From: Methanothrix sp. | GTDB taxonomy: Archaea > Halobacteriota > Methanosarcinia > Methanotrichales > Methanotrichaceae | DNA: 35,311 nucleotides | Reading direction: 5' to 3' | Assembly: GCA_026394565.1 (NCBI GenBank) | Contig: JAPKYA010000017.1 | Coordinates: 1-35,311 of the forward strand | Part shown: positions 1 through 8,466 of the stretch, piece after piece | How the letters are laid out: every line of letters begins with the position of its first letter | Numbering within the stretch: position 1 is the first letter of the stretch | Program-made: the position numbers and the translations under genes | Notes under the pieces: generated by a model | What the model saw: the letters and a program-made list of their open reading frames with translations, nothing else | Databases searched by the model: none | What the model was told of the DNA's origin: nothing

Positions 1-216
1 CGGATCGCAATTGAAGGGGCAGTCTTCCACCACTTGAATATTCTCCAGCAGGTCGGCTAAAGCCCGCACGGCAGTCGATTTGGCAGTGCCCTTGTCGCCT
101 CTGATCAGGACGCCGCCTATGCGGGGATTGATGGCATTTAGAATCAGGGAGAACTTCATGTCATCCTGCCCAACGATGGACGTAAATGGTAGGGTCTTTC
201 TCTTTAAATGGTGCAT
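1..216 (-). CDS. ChlI/BchI-type AAA+ chelatase ATPase subunit, N-terminal part (runs off left edge)
   Basis: Translating the complement from the ATG at 214-216 gives 72 residues open to the window edge. They begin [17 protein letters not shown] and contain a Walker A loop GDKGTAKST at residues 40-48 and the FNCDP stretch typical of the magnesium-chelatase I subunit. The start follows an AAAAGGAG ribosome site. In this family the I subunit is a hexameric AAA+ motor that drives metal insertion by the large BchH/CobN subunit. A CobN-type subunit lies at 2701-6513, transcribed divergently, so the two probably work as one chelatase. The D subunit is not in the window and might lie further left. 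The family call is firm; the metal and the tetrapyrrole are unknown. A TATA-like CTTATTAATAC on the minus strand near 268-278 would give a leader of roughly 30 bases. Confidence 0.85.
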   Translation of the reverse strand, partial: MHHLKRKTLPFTSIVGQDDMKFSLILNAINPRIGGVLIRGDKGTAKSTAVRALADLLENIQVVEDCPFNCDP

Positions 217-591
217 TGTTATCTCCTTTTTTTTAAGCTGGTTGTTTTCGTATTTAAGGCTTTATGTTGTATTAATAAGTACTAATTTTGGAATTATTTT
301 AGTGCTGCTTGTATGATGAATTCATGCATAGATAATAAAAATTTGTAAGTATCGTATCAAGTAGAATCGATTGATTCTTACTGAAACATGGTCATTAGAT
401 GAAGAGACGTTTTTGCAGAGGCTATAATCGTGATCTAATATCTGAACGGCAGCAATTGCATCTCATTGATGCGCAAGTGCGGTAAATGACAAAATAAATT
501 ATGATCTAGTAATACTATTACCAAAAGACTTATTAATATGTGTATAAGTTACCTGCGCAGATCTCAAAGACCGAACCTGAGGATTAAACAA
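217..591. promoter_or_regulatory. Divergent control region between the chelatase ATPase and the first permease
   Basis: This 375-base AT-rich stretch holds no convincing gene. Rightward, a perfect inverted repeat GTAAT-ACT-ATTAC (509-521) is followed by a TATA-like CTTATTAATA (529-538); transcription would then start near 558, upstream of the ribosome site for the ATG at 592. Leftward, CTTATTAATAC (268-278, minus strand) can serve the chelatase ATPase. Other structure: an imperfect inverted repeat AGTAGAATC-GATT-GATTCTTACT at 360-382 and a near-palindrome GTATGATGAATTCATGC at 311-327. The regulator is unknown. Confidence 0.5.
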
Positions 592-1671
592 ATGCTATCT
601 GTGTATTCCAAGGAAAAACCAAATGCCGATTTGAGGGCAGAGTATCAGAAGTTCATTGGCAAAAAGATGCTCTTTCTCATTTCACTCATATTGGGTATAA
701 TCATATTGGCAGGCTATGCAGCCACGCGAGGCTCGGCAGACATCAGCGTTGTTGATGTTTACACCACCATCATAGCCAGGTTTTTGCCGGGCCACTTTGA
801 GACCACCTGGTTCTCGGATACCATCGTCTGGGGCCTGCGGCTGCATCGCATTCTTCTGGCCATTGTGGGAGGAATCGGCCTCGCGGTTGCAGGAGCCGTA
901 ATGCAGGGCATACTCAAGAATCCCCTTGCCAGCCCATTCACATTAGGCATAGCTTCGGCAGCGGGCTTTGGTGCCGCTTTGGCCATTGTCATGGGAGCAG
1001 GATTCGTCGGGGGAGAGTATCTCATCATCGGCAACGCCTTCATCTTCACCCTTCTCGCCTCTATGAGCGTTTATGGCCTGGCAAAATACAAGGGCATTAC
1101 ACCTGAGACCATGGTCCTGGCGGGCATAGCCATCATGTACCTATTCTCAGCCATGACCTCCTTCTTGCAGTACGTAGGGCATGCCGAGCAGGTGCAAGAG
1201 GTGGTCTTCTGGATGATGGGCTCTTTAGGGAGGTCTTCTTGGGATAAGGTATGGATAGTCTCGGCCGTCATTGCCGCTTGCTTTCCCTACTTGCTCTTGA
1301 AGTCTTGGGACATCAATGCCATGGGAACAGGCGACGAGACCGCCAAGAGCCTGGGAGTAAATGTGGAGAAAACGCGTGTGGTATGCATGGTGCTGGTCTC
1401 AATCATCACGGCGAGCGTGATATGCTTTACAGGAACCATCGGCTTCGTCGGCCTTGTAGCTCCGCATATTACGCGCATGGTGATAGGAGGGGACCACAGG
1501 TTCCTGCTCCCTGCCTCTGCACTGGTGGGGGGACTGCTGCTATTGGCCGCAGACACCGTGGCGAGGACTATCCTGTCGCCCGTGATTCTGCCGGTGGGAA
1601 TAATGACTGCCTTCCTGGGTGTCCCCTTCTTCGTCTACCTCTTTCTGCGCCGAAAGAAGGAGTTCTGGTGA
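592..1671 (+). CDS. BtuC/FecCD-family ABC transporter permease, copy 1
   Basis: The product is a polytopic membrane protein of 359 residues with the FecCD family pattern: GLRLHRILLAIVGGIGLAVAG, an AVMQGILKNPLASPFTLG block, and the cytoplasmic GTIGFVGLVAPHITR block that contacts the ATPase. Such permeases dimerise and import cobalamin, haem or ferric siderophores. I chose the ATG at 592 because GAGG lies at 579-582; an in-frame ATG at 538 overlaps the TATA-like box and has no ribosome site. It is closely similar along its whole length to the permease at 22537-23646, so the two are paralogues from a duplication. Its own ATPase, at 1855-2520, is damaged, so this permease may now depend on the intact ATPase at 24015-24803, or may not be used. 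Confidence 0.9.
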   Translation: MLSVYSKEKPNADLRAEYQKFIGKKMLFLISLILGIIILAGYAATRGSADISVVDVYTTIIARFLPGHFETTWFSDTIVWGLRLHRILLAIVGGIGLAVAGAVMQGILKNPLASPFTLGIASAAGFGAALAIVMGAGFVGGEYLIIGNAFIFTLLASMSVYGLAKYKGITPETMVLAGIAIMYLFSAMTSFLQYVGHAEQVQEVVFWMMGSLGRSSWDKVWIVSAVIAACFPYLLLKSWDINAMGTGDETAKSLGVNVEKTRVVCMVLVSIITASVICFTGTIGFVGLVAPHITRMVIGGDHRFLLPASALVGGLLLLAADTVARTILSPVILPVGIMTAFLGVPFFVYLFLRRKKEFW

Positions 1672-1675
1672 GCTG

Positions 1676-1708
1676 CCCCTGGTGGACAGCCTCAGGGGGC
1701 CACTTTTT
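1676..1708 (+). terminator. Possible intrinsic terminator after permease 1
   Basis: CCCCTG (1676-1681) pairs with CAGGGG (1693-1698), and GTGG (1682-1685) can alternatively pair with CCAC (1700-1703); a run of five T follows at 1704-1708. This would separate the permease from the following ATPase, which has its own promoter. Confidence 0.4.
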
Positions 1709-1745
1709 ATGGGCAGATGGACCATAACGGCCTATTTCTTATTTG

Positions 1746-1777
1746 TTAATACTAATATCATAGAAAGTTTTATTAAT
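1746..1777 (+). promoter_or_regulatory. Predicted promoter of ATPase 1
   Basis: TTAATACTA (1746-1754) precedes a TATA-like TTTTATTAAT (1768-1777). The same TTAATACTA element lies before the nitrogenase-like operon (18258-18266) and a variant precedes permease 1 (AATACTA at 511-517), which suggests a shared control element. This comes from reading only. Confidence 0.4.
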
Positions 1778-1854
1778 GATGCCGAAAATTGGTCCACCAT
1801 AAGATAACACATCTATGCAAACAGTGTACAACATCGGCAGGAGAGTGAGGAATA

Positions 1855-2520
1855 TTGGTAAAAATCACCATAAAAGATTTGACCTTTAGTTATAGAAGCA
1901 ATAAAATCCTGGATGATCTTAACGTTGTAGTAAATGATGCCGAGGTACTCAGCCTGGTGGGACCTAACGGATCGGGCAAGACTACGCTTATCAAATGCAT
2001 CGATCGCATCCTTAAGCCGAAGGGCAGCATTCTGCTCGAAGGAACCTGGCGGATCTCGGATGCGGATATCGGCAAGGTGGCAGATACCCTGGAGCTTTTA
2101 AATCTGCAAGATCTATCCATGAAGGACTTTGCCCAACTCTCCGGCGGGCAGAAGCAGAAGGTGCTCATCGCCCGCGCCCTGGCTCAGGAGCCAGCGATCC
2201 TGCTCCTGGACGAGCCCACTTCGAATCTGGATATGAAGCATCAGCTCGATGTTATGGAGACTATTAGCTCACTGGTAAAGGAAAAAAGCATCTCGGCGGT
2301 GATGGCTATCCACGATCTCAATCTCGCCGCCCGTTTCTCGGATAATCTGGTGATGCTGAAAAATGGTAAAGTCTATGCAGCCGGCACTCCCAATGAACTG
2401 CTCTGCGAGAGGAATATTCGCGATGTCTACGGTGTTGAAGCGCTGGTTATGAAATCACTGGACAAGCCGTGCATCGTACCACTCAGATCCTTGAACGGCG
2501 GTGTGGCATGCAGTTCGTAG
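1855..2520 (+). CDS. ABC transporter ATPase, copy 1, with an internal deletion removing the Q-loop
   Basis: This 221-residue ABC ATPase is the FecE/BtuD-type partner of the upstream permease. It has Walker A GPNGSGKT (residues 36-43), signature LSGGQ (95-99), Walker B ILLLDE (115-120) and the H-loop histidine in AIHDLN. Compared with its intact paralogue at 24015-24803 (262 residues), about 42 residues are missing after LLEG (residue 63). The missing part corresponds to residues 64-105 of the paralogue and includes the Q-loop YVPQ and the segment that contacts the permease. Reading frame is kept. The Q-loop couples ATP hydrolysis to transport in this family, so I infer that this copy cannot drive transport normally. 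The start is the TTG at 1855, behind GGAGAGTGAGG. Confidence 0.85.
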   Translation: MVKITIKDLTFSYRSNKILDDLNVVVNDAEVLSLVGPNGSGKTTLIKCIDRILKPKGSILLEGTWRISDADIGKVADTLELLNLQDLSMKDFAQLSGGQKQKVLIARALAQEPAILLLDEPTSNLDMKHQLDVMETISSLVKEKSISAVMAIHDLNLAARFSDNLVMLKNGKVYAAGTPNELLCERNIRDVYGVEALVMKSLDKPCIVPLRSLNGGVACSS

Positions 2521-2570
2521 CATTCTATATAAATCAATAAATTTCTTTATACTTTTTTAACATTTCAATC

Positions 2571-2588
2571 GAAATAGTTATTACTTAG
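2571..2588 (+). promoter_or_regulatory. Predicted cobN promoter (BRE/TATA)
   Basis: GAAATAGTTATTACTTAG resembles an archaeal BRE plus TATA box. Near-identical GAAATAGTTATAAATG (10460-10475) and GAGATAGTTATAAG (13148-13161) precede two type-A binding protein genes. Used here, it would leave a leader of about 95 bases before the cobN start. A nearer promoter cannot be excluded in this AT-rich region. Confidence 0.45.
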
Positions 2589-2700
2589 AACGTATTATTT
2601 CATTAATTTAGTGAAGAAATATGATAAAATTAAAAATACATAAAACTGAATTTAAGCAAAAGTGCAGAAATAGGGGATATTTGATCAAAAAGGAGCAATC

Positions 2701-5700
2701 ATGAAACTCACCTGCATTGTTGGGAATTCGTATTTGCAGATTATCGCCAAGGCCTGCAAGCGCCTTGGATTCGACCTGCGGCTTTTTTCCGCTCAGCGTC
2801 TGGATGATCAGCCCGGCCTGCTGGAAGAAGCAATGAAGTCCATGGAACAATCAGACCTGATCTTCACGCATCGCGGCAGCGAGGCCCTTTGGGACGAGAT
2901 CGAGTCCAAGATGAGTGAGATCGGAAAGCGCACACCCACCGTATGCCTCGGCTATGATCAATCATACTGGCTGAACTCCACAGCTCCGGCAAAGGTTGTA
3001 GTCACTGCGAATGCCTACCTCACCTACGGAGGAGAGGATAACATCAGCAATATGCTCCTCTATCTTTGCCGGGAGCTGCTCCATATGGATGTGACCGCAA
3101 AGCCGCCCTCTCCCATGCCCTGGGAAGGAGCATACCATCCGGATGCACCCTGTCACTTCAATAATATCCAGGAGTATCTGAAGTGGTATGAGCCTGACGA
3201 AGGCCCGACGGTGGGATTGCTCTTCTCCCGGTTCTACTGGGTGAACAGAAACCTGACTGTGGAGGATGAGCTGATCCGGGCACTGGAAAGAGTTGGATTG
3301 AACGTCATCCCCGTGTTTTCTTATTCCGTAAAGGATGTGGATCTTGGCACCAGGAGCATGGCCGAAGTGGTTAGGGCCTACTTCTTCATGGGAGGCAAAC
3401 CTCGCATCGATGCCATGGTAAAGACGTCTCCCTTCTTCCTCGGACAGGACAGAAACAACATGGGCGAGTCAAAAGGAAATCAAACGGGCATTGCTCTTCT
3501 CAAAAAGCTAAACACACCGGTATTTGAGCCGGTTCTTTCCAATCACATGACTCTGGATGAGTGGGAAAACGGCATTGGACTGTCCAATGATATAGGTTGG
3601 GGCGTGGCCATGCCGGAGTTTGAAGGAATGATCGAGCCCATTATCATAAGCGCCGGTTCCAAGCGGGGTGATTATGAGGAGCGCACGCCTATTTTGGAGC
3701 GCTGCGAGAAGCTTGCAAAAAGAGTAAAGAATTGGATCGAATTGGCCGGGAAGCCGATAAGCGAACGCCGGGTAGCCTTCATCCTGCACAATAATCCCTG
3801 TGTCTCGGTGGAAGCGGCCGTAGGCGGCGGAGCGCATCTGGATACCATCGAAAGCGTGGCCCGCATTATGAATAAAATGGTCGCAGCAGGATACGCTCAA
3901 GAGAACACGCCGGCGACGGGCAAAGATCTCATCACCACCATCATGGACCGCAAGGCCGTCTCCGAGTTCCGTTGGACGCCCATCGAAGAGATTGTGGCCA
4001 AGGGCGGCGTGCTGGCCTATCAGACCAAAGAAGAGTACGAAAAATGGTTCAATACGCTCACACCTCTGGTAAAGGAGCGTGTCAGCGAGGCCTGGGGAAA
4101 CCCCCCAGGTGAACTGAAGAACGACATTCCTGCGGCCATGCTCTATCAGGGCAAGATTGTTATCACGGGCGTCCGGTACGGCAACACGGTAGTCTGCGTG
4201 CAGCCGAAACGGGGCTGTGCCGGAGCGCGCTGCGACGGCCAGGTCTGCAAGATCCTGCATGACCCGGATGTGCCGCCCACGCACCAGTACATGGCCACCT
4301 ACCGCTATCTGGAAGACATCTTCGGAGCGGATGTGCTCATTCATGTGGGCACGCACGGCAACGTGGAGTTCCTGCCCGGCAAAGGCGTGGGCCTTTCCAA
4401 AAACTGCTATCCGGATATCTGCATCGGCACCATTCCCCATCTTTACATCTATAATGCCGACAACCCGCCTGAGGGAACCATCGCCAAGCGGCGCAGCTAT
4501 GCCACGCTGGTGGACCACATGCAAACCGTGATGACCCAGTCCGGGCTTTACGATGAGCTGCTGGAGGTGGATCGGCTGCTGGGCGAGTATGAGACCGCCA
4601 AGCACGACCACGCCCGCTCCCATGAGCTGCGCCGTCTTCTCATCGACGCCATCAAGGCAGCAAACCTCGACAAAGGCATGAAGCTGACCGACGACATGCC
4701 TGTAGAAGAGATTGTGACCAAGGCCCACAATGAGCTGAGCCGGGTCAGGAATACGCAGATTGATTCCGGCATGCACATATTCGGCGAACTGCCGCTGGCC
4801 GAGAAGCGTGTCGAGTTCATCAACTCCATAATGCGGTTCGAGGGAAGCGGCGTGCCGCTTCGCAGCACCGTAGCGGCCATGATGGGCCTCTCCATGGAAG
4901 AGCTGCTGGCCGACCAGGGAGCCGTCAATGAGCGCCACGGCAAATCGCACGGGCAACTGCTGGAGACGATCGACGGGCTCTCTAAGAAACTCATAGACAT
5001 GTATCTGCAGGGAGATGGCAACGGAGCCCTACCGGAAGAGGTCCTTGGTTTTTCCGCAGCGGGTTATGAGAGCAAGCTAGAAGCTATTCGGGAGAAGGTC
5101 ATGGACCTGCAAACCCGGATGGAAGCCTCTTTGGAGATCGAGGCTTTGTTCAACGGCATGGACGGCGGCTACATCGAGGCGGGACCCAGCGGTCTCATCA
5201 CCCGCGGCCGGGATGATGTCCTGCCCACGGGAAGGAACTTCTACTCTCTGGACCCCTACCGCGTTCCCACGAAGACCGCCTGGAAGGTGGGACAGAAGCT
5301 GGGCGGGGCTGTTATCGCCAAGCACCAGAAGGAGGAGGGACGCTATCCCGAGAACATCGCGTTCTTCTGGATGTGCAACGACATCATGTGGGCGGACGGC
5401 GAGGATATGTCGCAAATGCTCTTCCTGCTCGGCACGGAGCCTGTCTGGCTGTCCAACGGACGGCTGAAGGGCTTCAAGGTTATCCCGCTGGAAGAGCTGG
5501 GCCGACCCAGGATCGATCTGACCGTTCGCGTCTCAGGCATCACCCGTGATAATTTCCCCAATTGCATCGACACCATCGACGAAGCGGTGCAGGCAGTTGC
5601 TGCGCTCGATGAGCCTCTGGAGATGAATTTTGTCCGCAAGCATACTCTGGCCAACCTGGAGAACGGCACGGCCAAAGACTGGCGCGATGCAACGCTGCGC

Positions 5701-6513
5701 ATCTTTGCCAGCAAGCCGGGCACCTACCAGTCGGGCACAAATCTGGCCGTCTACGCCAGCGCCTGGAAAGATGAGAAGGACCTCTCGGACATATTCATCT
5801 ACTGGAACGGCTATGCTTACGGCAAGGGCGTGGCCGGCAAGGAATCTCATCAGAATTTTGTGAACTCTCTCAAGTCGGTGGATGTCACCTACAACAAAGT
5901 GGTCAGCGACGAGTACGATCTCTTCGGATGCTGCTGCTACTTCGGCACACACGGAGGCATGACCGCGGCAGCCAGGCATCTCTCCGGCAGGGATGTGAAG
6001 GCTTACTACGGCGACACCAGGGAGCCGGAGCACGTCGAGGTGCGAGATCTGGCCGATGAGGTCCGGCGCGTTGTGCGCACCAAGCTGCTCAATCCCAAGT
6101 GGATAGAAGGCATGAAGCAGCACGGCTACAAGGGAGCAGGCGACATCTCCAAGCGCGTGGGAAGGGTCTACGGCTGGGAGGCCACCACGCAAGAGGTGGA
6201 CGACTGGATCTTCGACGACATCGCCAAGACCTTCATCATGGATGAGGAGAACCGCAAGTTCTTCGAGGAGAACAATCCCTGGGCCATGGAGGAGATGGGC
6301 CGAAGGCTCCTGGAGGCCGAGCAGAGGGGCCTGTGGAAGGCCGATCCCGAGGTGCTGGATGCTCTGAAGTCCCTTTACCTTGAGATTGAGGGTTGGATGG
6401 AGGAGAGGATGGGCGACGTGCAGGGCGAATTCCAGGGCGGAGCGATCGACGTTATCAACGCCGATGAGGTGGCAGCCTGGAAGGAGAAGATGGCCAAGGT
6501 GATCGGGGCGTAA
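2701..6513 (+). CDS. cobN: CobN/BchH-type metal chelatase large subunit
   Basis: A protein of 1270 residues, the usual length for CobN. It shows the CobN/Mg-chelatase family blocks: a cysteine-rich RGCAGARCDGQVC near residue 505, GTHGNVEFLPGKGVGLS near 550, the NADNPPEG region just after, and a C-terminal YFGTHGG near 1080. In cobaltochelatase or Mg-chelatase this subunit binds the tetrapyrrole and metal, while AAA+ I and D subunits supply ATP-driven motion. The ChlI-type gene at the left edge is the obvious partner. The ATG follows AAAAAGGAG. Methanogens normally insert cobalt or nickel with the small CbiX/CfbA enzyme, so a CobN-type enzyme suggests an additional tetrapyrrole step. The specific metal is not shown. 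A long antisense open frame on the other strand is a shadow. A relic of a second copy lies at 12976-13107. Confidence 0.93.
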   Translation: MKLTCIVGNSYLQIIAKACKRLGFDLRLFSAQRLDDQPGLLEEAMKSMEQSDLIFTHRGSEALWDEIESKMSEIGKRTPTVCLGYDQSYWLNSTAPAKVVVTANAYLTYGGEDNISNMLLYLCRELLHMDVTAKPPSPMPWEGAYHPDAPCHFNNIQEYLKWYEPDEGPTVGLLFSRFYWVNRNLTVEDELIRALERVGLNVIPVFSYSVKDVDLGTRSMAEVVRAYFFMGGKPRIDAMVKTSPFFLGQDRNNMGESKGNQTGIALLKKLNTPVFEPVLSNHMTLDEWENGIGLSNDIGWGVAMPEFEGMIEPIIISAGSKRGDYEERTPILERCEKLAKRVKNWIELAGKPISERRVAFILHNNPCVSVEAAVGGGAHLDTIESVARIMNKMVAAGYAQENTPATGKDLITTIMDRKAVSEFRWTPIEEIVAKGGVLAYQTKEEYEKWFNTLTPLVKERVSEAWGNPPGELKNDIPAAMLYQGKIVITGVRYGNTVVCVQPKRGCAGARCDGQVCKILHDPDVPPTHQYMATYRYLEDIFGADVLIHVGTHGNVEFLPGKGVGLSKNCYPDICIGTIPHLYIYNADNPPEGTIAKRRSYATLVDHMQTVMTQSGLYDELLEVDRLLGEYETAKHDHARSHELRRLLIDAIKAANLDKGMKLTDDMPVEEIVTKAHNELSRVRNTQIDSGMHIFGELPLAEKRVEFINSIMRFEGSGVPLRSTVAAMMGLSMEELLADQGAVNERHGKSHGQLLETIDGLSKKLIDMYLQGDGNGALPEEVLGFSAAGYESKLEAIREKVMDLQTRMEASLEIEALFNGMDGGYIEAGPSGLITRGRDDVLPTGRNFYSLDPYRVPTKTAWKVGQKLGGAVIAKHQKEEGRYPENIAFFWMCNDIMWADGEDMSQMLFLLGTEPVWLSNGRLKGFKVIPLEELGRPRIDLTVRVSGITRDNFPNCIDTIDEAVQAVAALDEPLEMNFVRKHTLANLENGTAKDWRDATLRIFASKPGTYQSGTNLAVYASAWKDEKDLSDIFIYWNGYAYGKGVAGKESHQNFVNSLKSVDVTYNKVVSDEYDLFGCCCYFGTHGGMTAAARHLSGRDVKAYYGDTREPEHVEVRDLADEVRRVVRTKLLNPKWIEGMKQHGYKGAGDISKRVGRVYGWEATTQEVDDWIFDDIAKTFIMDEENRKFFEENNPWAMEEMGRRLLEAEQRGLWKADPEVLDALKSLYLEIEGWMEERMGDVQGEFQGGAIDVINADEVAAWKEKMAKVIGA

Positions 6514-6546
6514 GGTGGGCAGGAAAGTGGATCGAAAAGATTACAT

Positions 6547-6577
6547 ATAGGATATATTATATATTCTATCTTTTTTT
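6547..6577 (+). terminator. Probable terminator after cobN
   Basis: ATAGGATATA (6547-6556) and TATATTCTAT (6560-6569) form a stem with a three-base loop and are followed directly by seven T at 6571-6577. The rest of 6578-6775 is AT-rich and shows no gene; weak TATA-like sequences there could serve the following remnant and binding protein. Confidence 0.55.
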
Positions 6578-6775
6578 CTGTTATTTTTATGATATATGCC
6601 TTTGCCTACCTAAAACCCTGGCTGGATAAATCCAAGGTATGGGGCATGTTAAGGTAACAGAGGTTTCGAGGAGATTATAGTTCTTTGTGCTAGTCGGTAT
6701 AATCATGTTTAAATATAGAATGAGTTTTGCCACATCAATAATAATTAAATAATATTTATTGCGTTATATTGAATT

Positions 6776-7108
6776 ATGCAAAGAACTATAAAGGCCGATG
6801 CCTCTTGCGGCTACGATGAGGACGATACAGCCCAGATAAAGGCATTGAGAGATAAGATCCTCAGCCGTCCTGAGCTGGCCAATATTACGGCCATTAAGAA
6901 CGGAGACGTCTACTGCTTTGCCACCGATATCTCAACCGGCCTTTCTTACTGGCTCGGCATTGTGTACATGGCCAAACAATTGCATCCCGATATCTTTTCA
7001 GACCTGGACCCCGTGGCGATTCATCAGGAGTATCTAACACGGTTCCAGAGGCTGGATTTCAATTTAAATGAGCATGGTGTATTCTTCTATCCTGCGGAGG
7101 CGGTGTAA
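6776..7108 (+). pseudogene. C-terminal remnant of a type-A binding protein
   Basis: The 110-residue reading frame matches only the last part of the type-A binding protein at 13243-14427. Both share the CGYDEDDTA block and the ending AIHQEYLTRFQ ... HGVF-YP. Signal peptide, calcium loop, N-lobe and most of the C-lobe are absent, so it cannot bind a ligand as a two-lobed protein. No ribosome site is evident before the ATG. It sits immediately before a type-B gene, exactly where an intact type-A gene sits in the other two pairs. Its 3' end contains the GGAGG that serves the TTG start of the type-B gene, which may be why this end was retained. Confidence 0.85.
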
Positions 7109-7109
7109 A

Positions 7110-8381
7110 TTGAGGTTGCTTTCAATTTTTATAATGATGATGCTCTTATCTTATGCATTGCCGGTTGCTTGTGCGTATGCTCCCGATTACACTCTGGAGA
7201 TCTTCGGCAACGCTAATATGGATGGTAACATAGATCAGAAAGATATTGACTATGTCGAGGGAGTAATCAATGGAATAAATCCCGCCACAAATCTCAGCGA
7301 TGCCAATTATGACGGCAAGATCGATACTCTCGATGTCTATCAAATCAAGAAGATCATGAATAGAAATGAGACAGAGCTTACTATCATCGATTCTCGTGAT
7401 AGAATAGTAACGGTTCAGATACCAGTGAAGCGAATAGCCGTACTAACCGGCTGGACACTTGAGGTGATGCGATCACTAAAACTGGAACGGGATAGAATAG
7501 TCGGCGTAGACCAATATGTGACAGGAGATAAAGATTGGAAGACGTTCTTCCCGGAGTTCAGCGACTATCCGAATTGCGGCTCTTCGTGGACTCCCAACTA
7601 TGAAGAAATATTGAAGTGCAATCCGGATGTTGTTTTTATCTCCACAAGTTCATCTGGGGATTGCGATACGATCCCAGATAGGCTTAAGGAACTGGACACA
7701 AGCATAAAAGTGATCAGATTCGATTCAACCGATCCATTGCACTACGCTGACGAGGCGAGAAAGCTAGGATACATCCTTGGAAAAGAAAATGATGCGGAGA
7801 AGTTTATAGATTATTACGATGGATTGGTGAATGAAATCACGGAGAAGATAAAAGAAATTCCTGAGGATAAGTGGCCTAAAGTTTACCTGGAATATTATAG
7901 CCCTTATACGACCTTTGGGGGAGGAACTGGCTCCTCTAACATAGTTGAGATGGCAGGAGGAAGAAACATCTTCAGCGATCTCTCAAATTATCCTGAGGTG
8001 GACCCAGAAGAGGTGATGACGCGCAATCCTGAGATAATCCTCAGAATGGCAGGATCGACAAAAGGGCAGGGAGGCTATGCTGTGGATAATACCACTGCAA
8101 TGAAAAACATCAGTGAAGAAATCATGAGCCGTCCAGAGCTGGCTACGGTTAGTGCCGTGGAAAATGACCGTGTCTATTTGAGCATCAATTATTTCTTTGG
8201 AGCAAGGCATTTCATAGGCATGGGTTACATGGCAAAATGGTTCTATCCGGACCTCTTCAATGAAATAGATCCAAAGGCAATCCACCAGGAATACCTGAAA
8301 AAATTCCAGGGCCTCGATCTTGACTTGGACAAACATGGTTCCTTCGTATATCATCCTAAAGAGAATCCAGAGGGAAAATAG
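7110..8381 (+). CDS. Type-B dockerin-like/periplasmic binding protein 1
   Basis: The product (423 residues) has a signal peptide (about residues 1-22), then two calcium-loop repeats typical of a type I dockerin: NANMDGNIDQKD (34-45) and DANYDGKIDTLD (64-75), each followed by a helix. From about residue 90 it is a BtuF/FepB-type binding protein (RDRIVTV...VKRIAVL). It ends with the block shared by all large binding proteins here (YMAKWFYPDLF...IHQEYLKKF). Its likely role is capture of a metal chelate or corrinoid outside the membrane for the FecCD-type transporter; the dockerin part could bind calcium and dock to a cohesin or simply stiffen the protein. The start is the TTG at 7110, nine bases after GGAGG (7096-7100); the longer open frame from 7068 overlaps the remnant upstream. 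Confidence 0.88.
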   Translation: MRLLSIFIMMMLLSYALPVACAYAPDYTLEIFGNANMDGNIDQKDIDYVEGVINGINPATNLSDANYDGKIDTLDVYQIKKIMNRNETELTIIDSRDRIVTVQIPVKRIAVLTGWTLEVMRSLKLERDRIVGVDQYVTGDKDWKTFFPEFSDYPNCGSSWTPNYEEILKCNPDVVFISTSSSGDCDTIPDRLKELDTSIKVIRFDSTDPLHYADEARKLGYILGKENDAEKFIDYYDGLVNEITEKIKEIPEDKWPKVYLEYYSPYTTFGGGTGSSNIVEMAGGRNIFSDLSNYPEVDPEEVMTRNPEIILRMAGSTKGQGGYAVDNTTAMKNISEEIMSRPELATVSAVENDRVYLSINYFFGARHFIGMGYMAKWFYPDLFNEIDPKAIHQEYLKKFQGLDLDLDKHGSFVYHPKENPEGK

Positions 8382-8424
8382 AAAGGCACGGCAGAAGCAA
8401 AGCTCAAGATAAGTCAAAAATTTT

Positions 8425-8449
8425 GGACGGCGGGCATCTTTCGCCGTCC
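8425..8449. terminator. Bidirectional terminator between binding protein B1 and nitrilase
   Basis: GGACGGCG (8425-8432) pairs perfectly with CGCCGTCC (8442-8449). On the minus strand the stem is followed by AAAATTTTT, so it can end the nitrilase transcript; on the plus strand it lies 43 bases after the binding protein stop codon. Confidence 0.6.
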
Positions 8450-8466
8450 GTCGCTTCTTGGCTCGC

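Noticed and set aside
538-591. An upstream ATG that would lengthen permease 1
   Set aside because: It lies at the TATA-like box, without a ribosome site, whereas ATG 592 has GAGG at a good distance.
217-591. A cobalamin riboswitch before the transporter
   Set aside because: I found no B12-box-like sequence or suitable fold here or in the other long leaders.
3508-4956. A 482-codon open frame on the minus strand inside cobN
   Set aside because: It is antisense to a strongly conserved chelatase, has no ribosome site or recognisable domain, and is explained by the GC-rich codon pattern of cobN.
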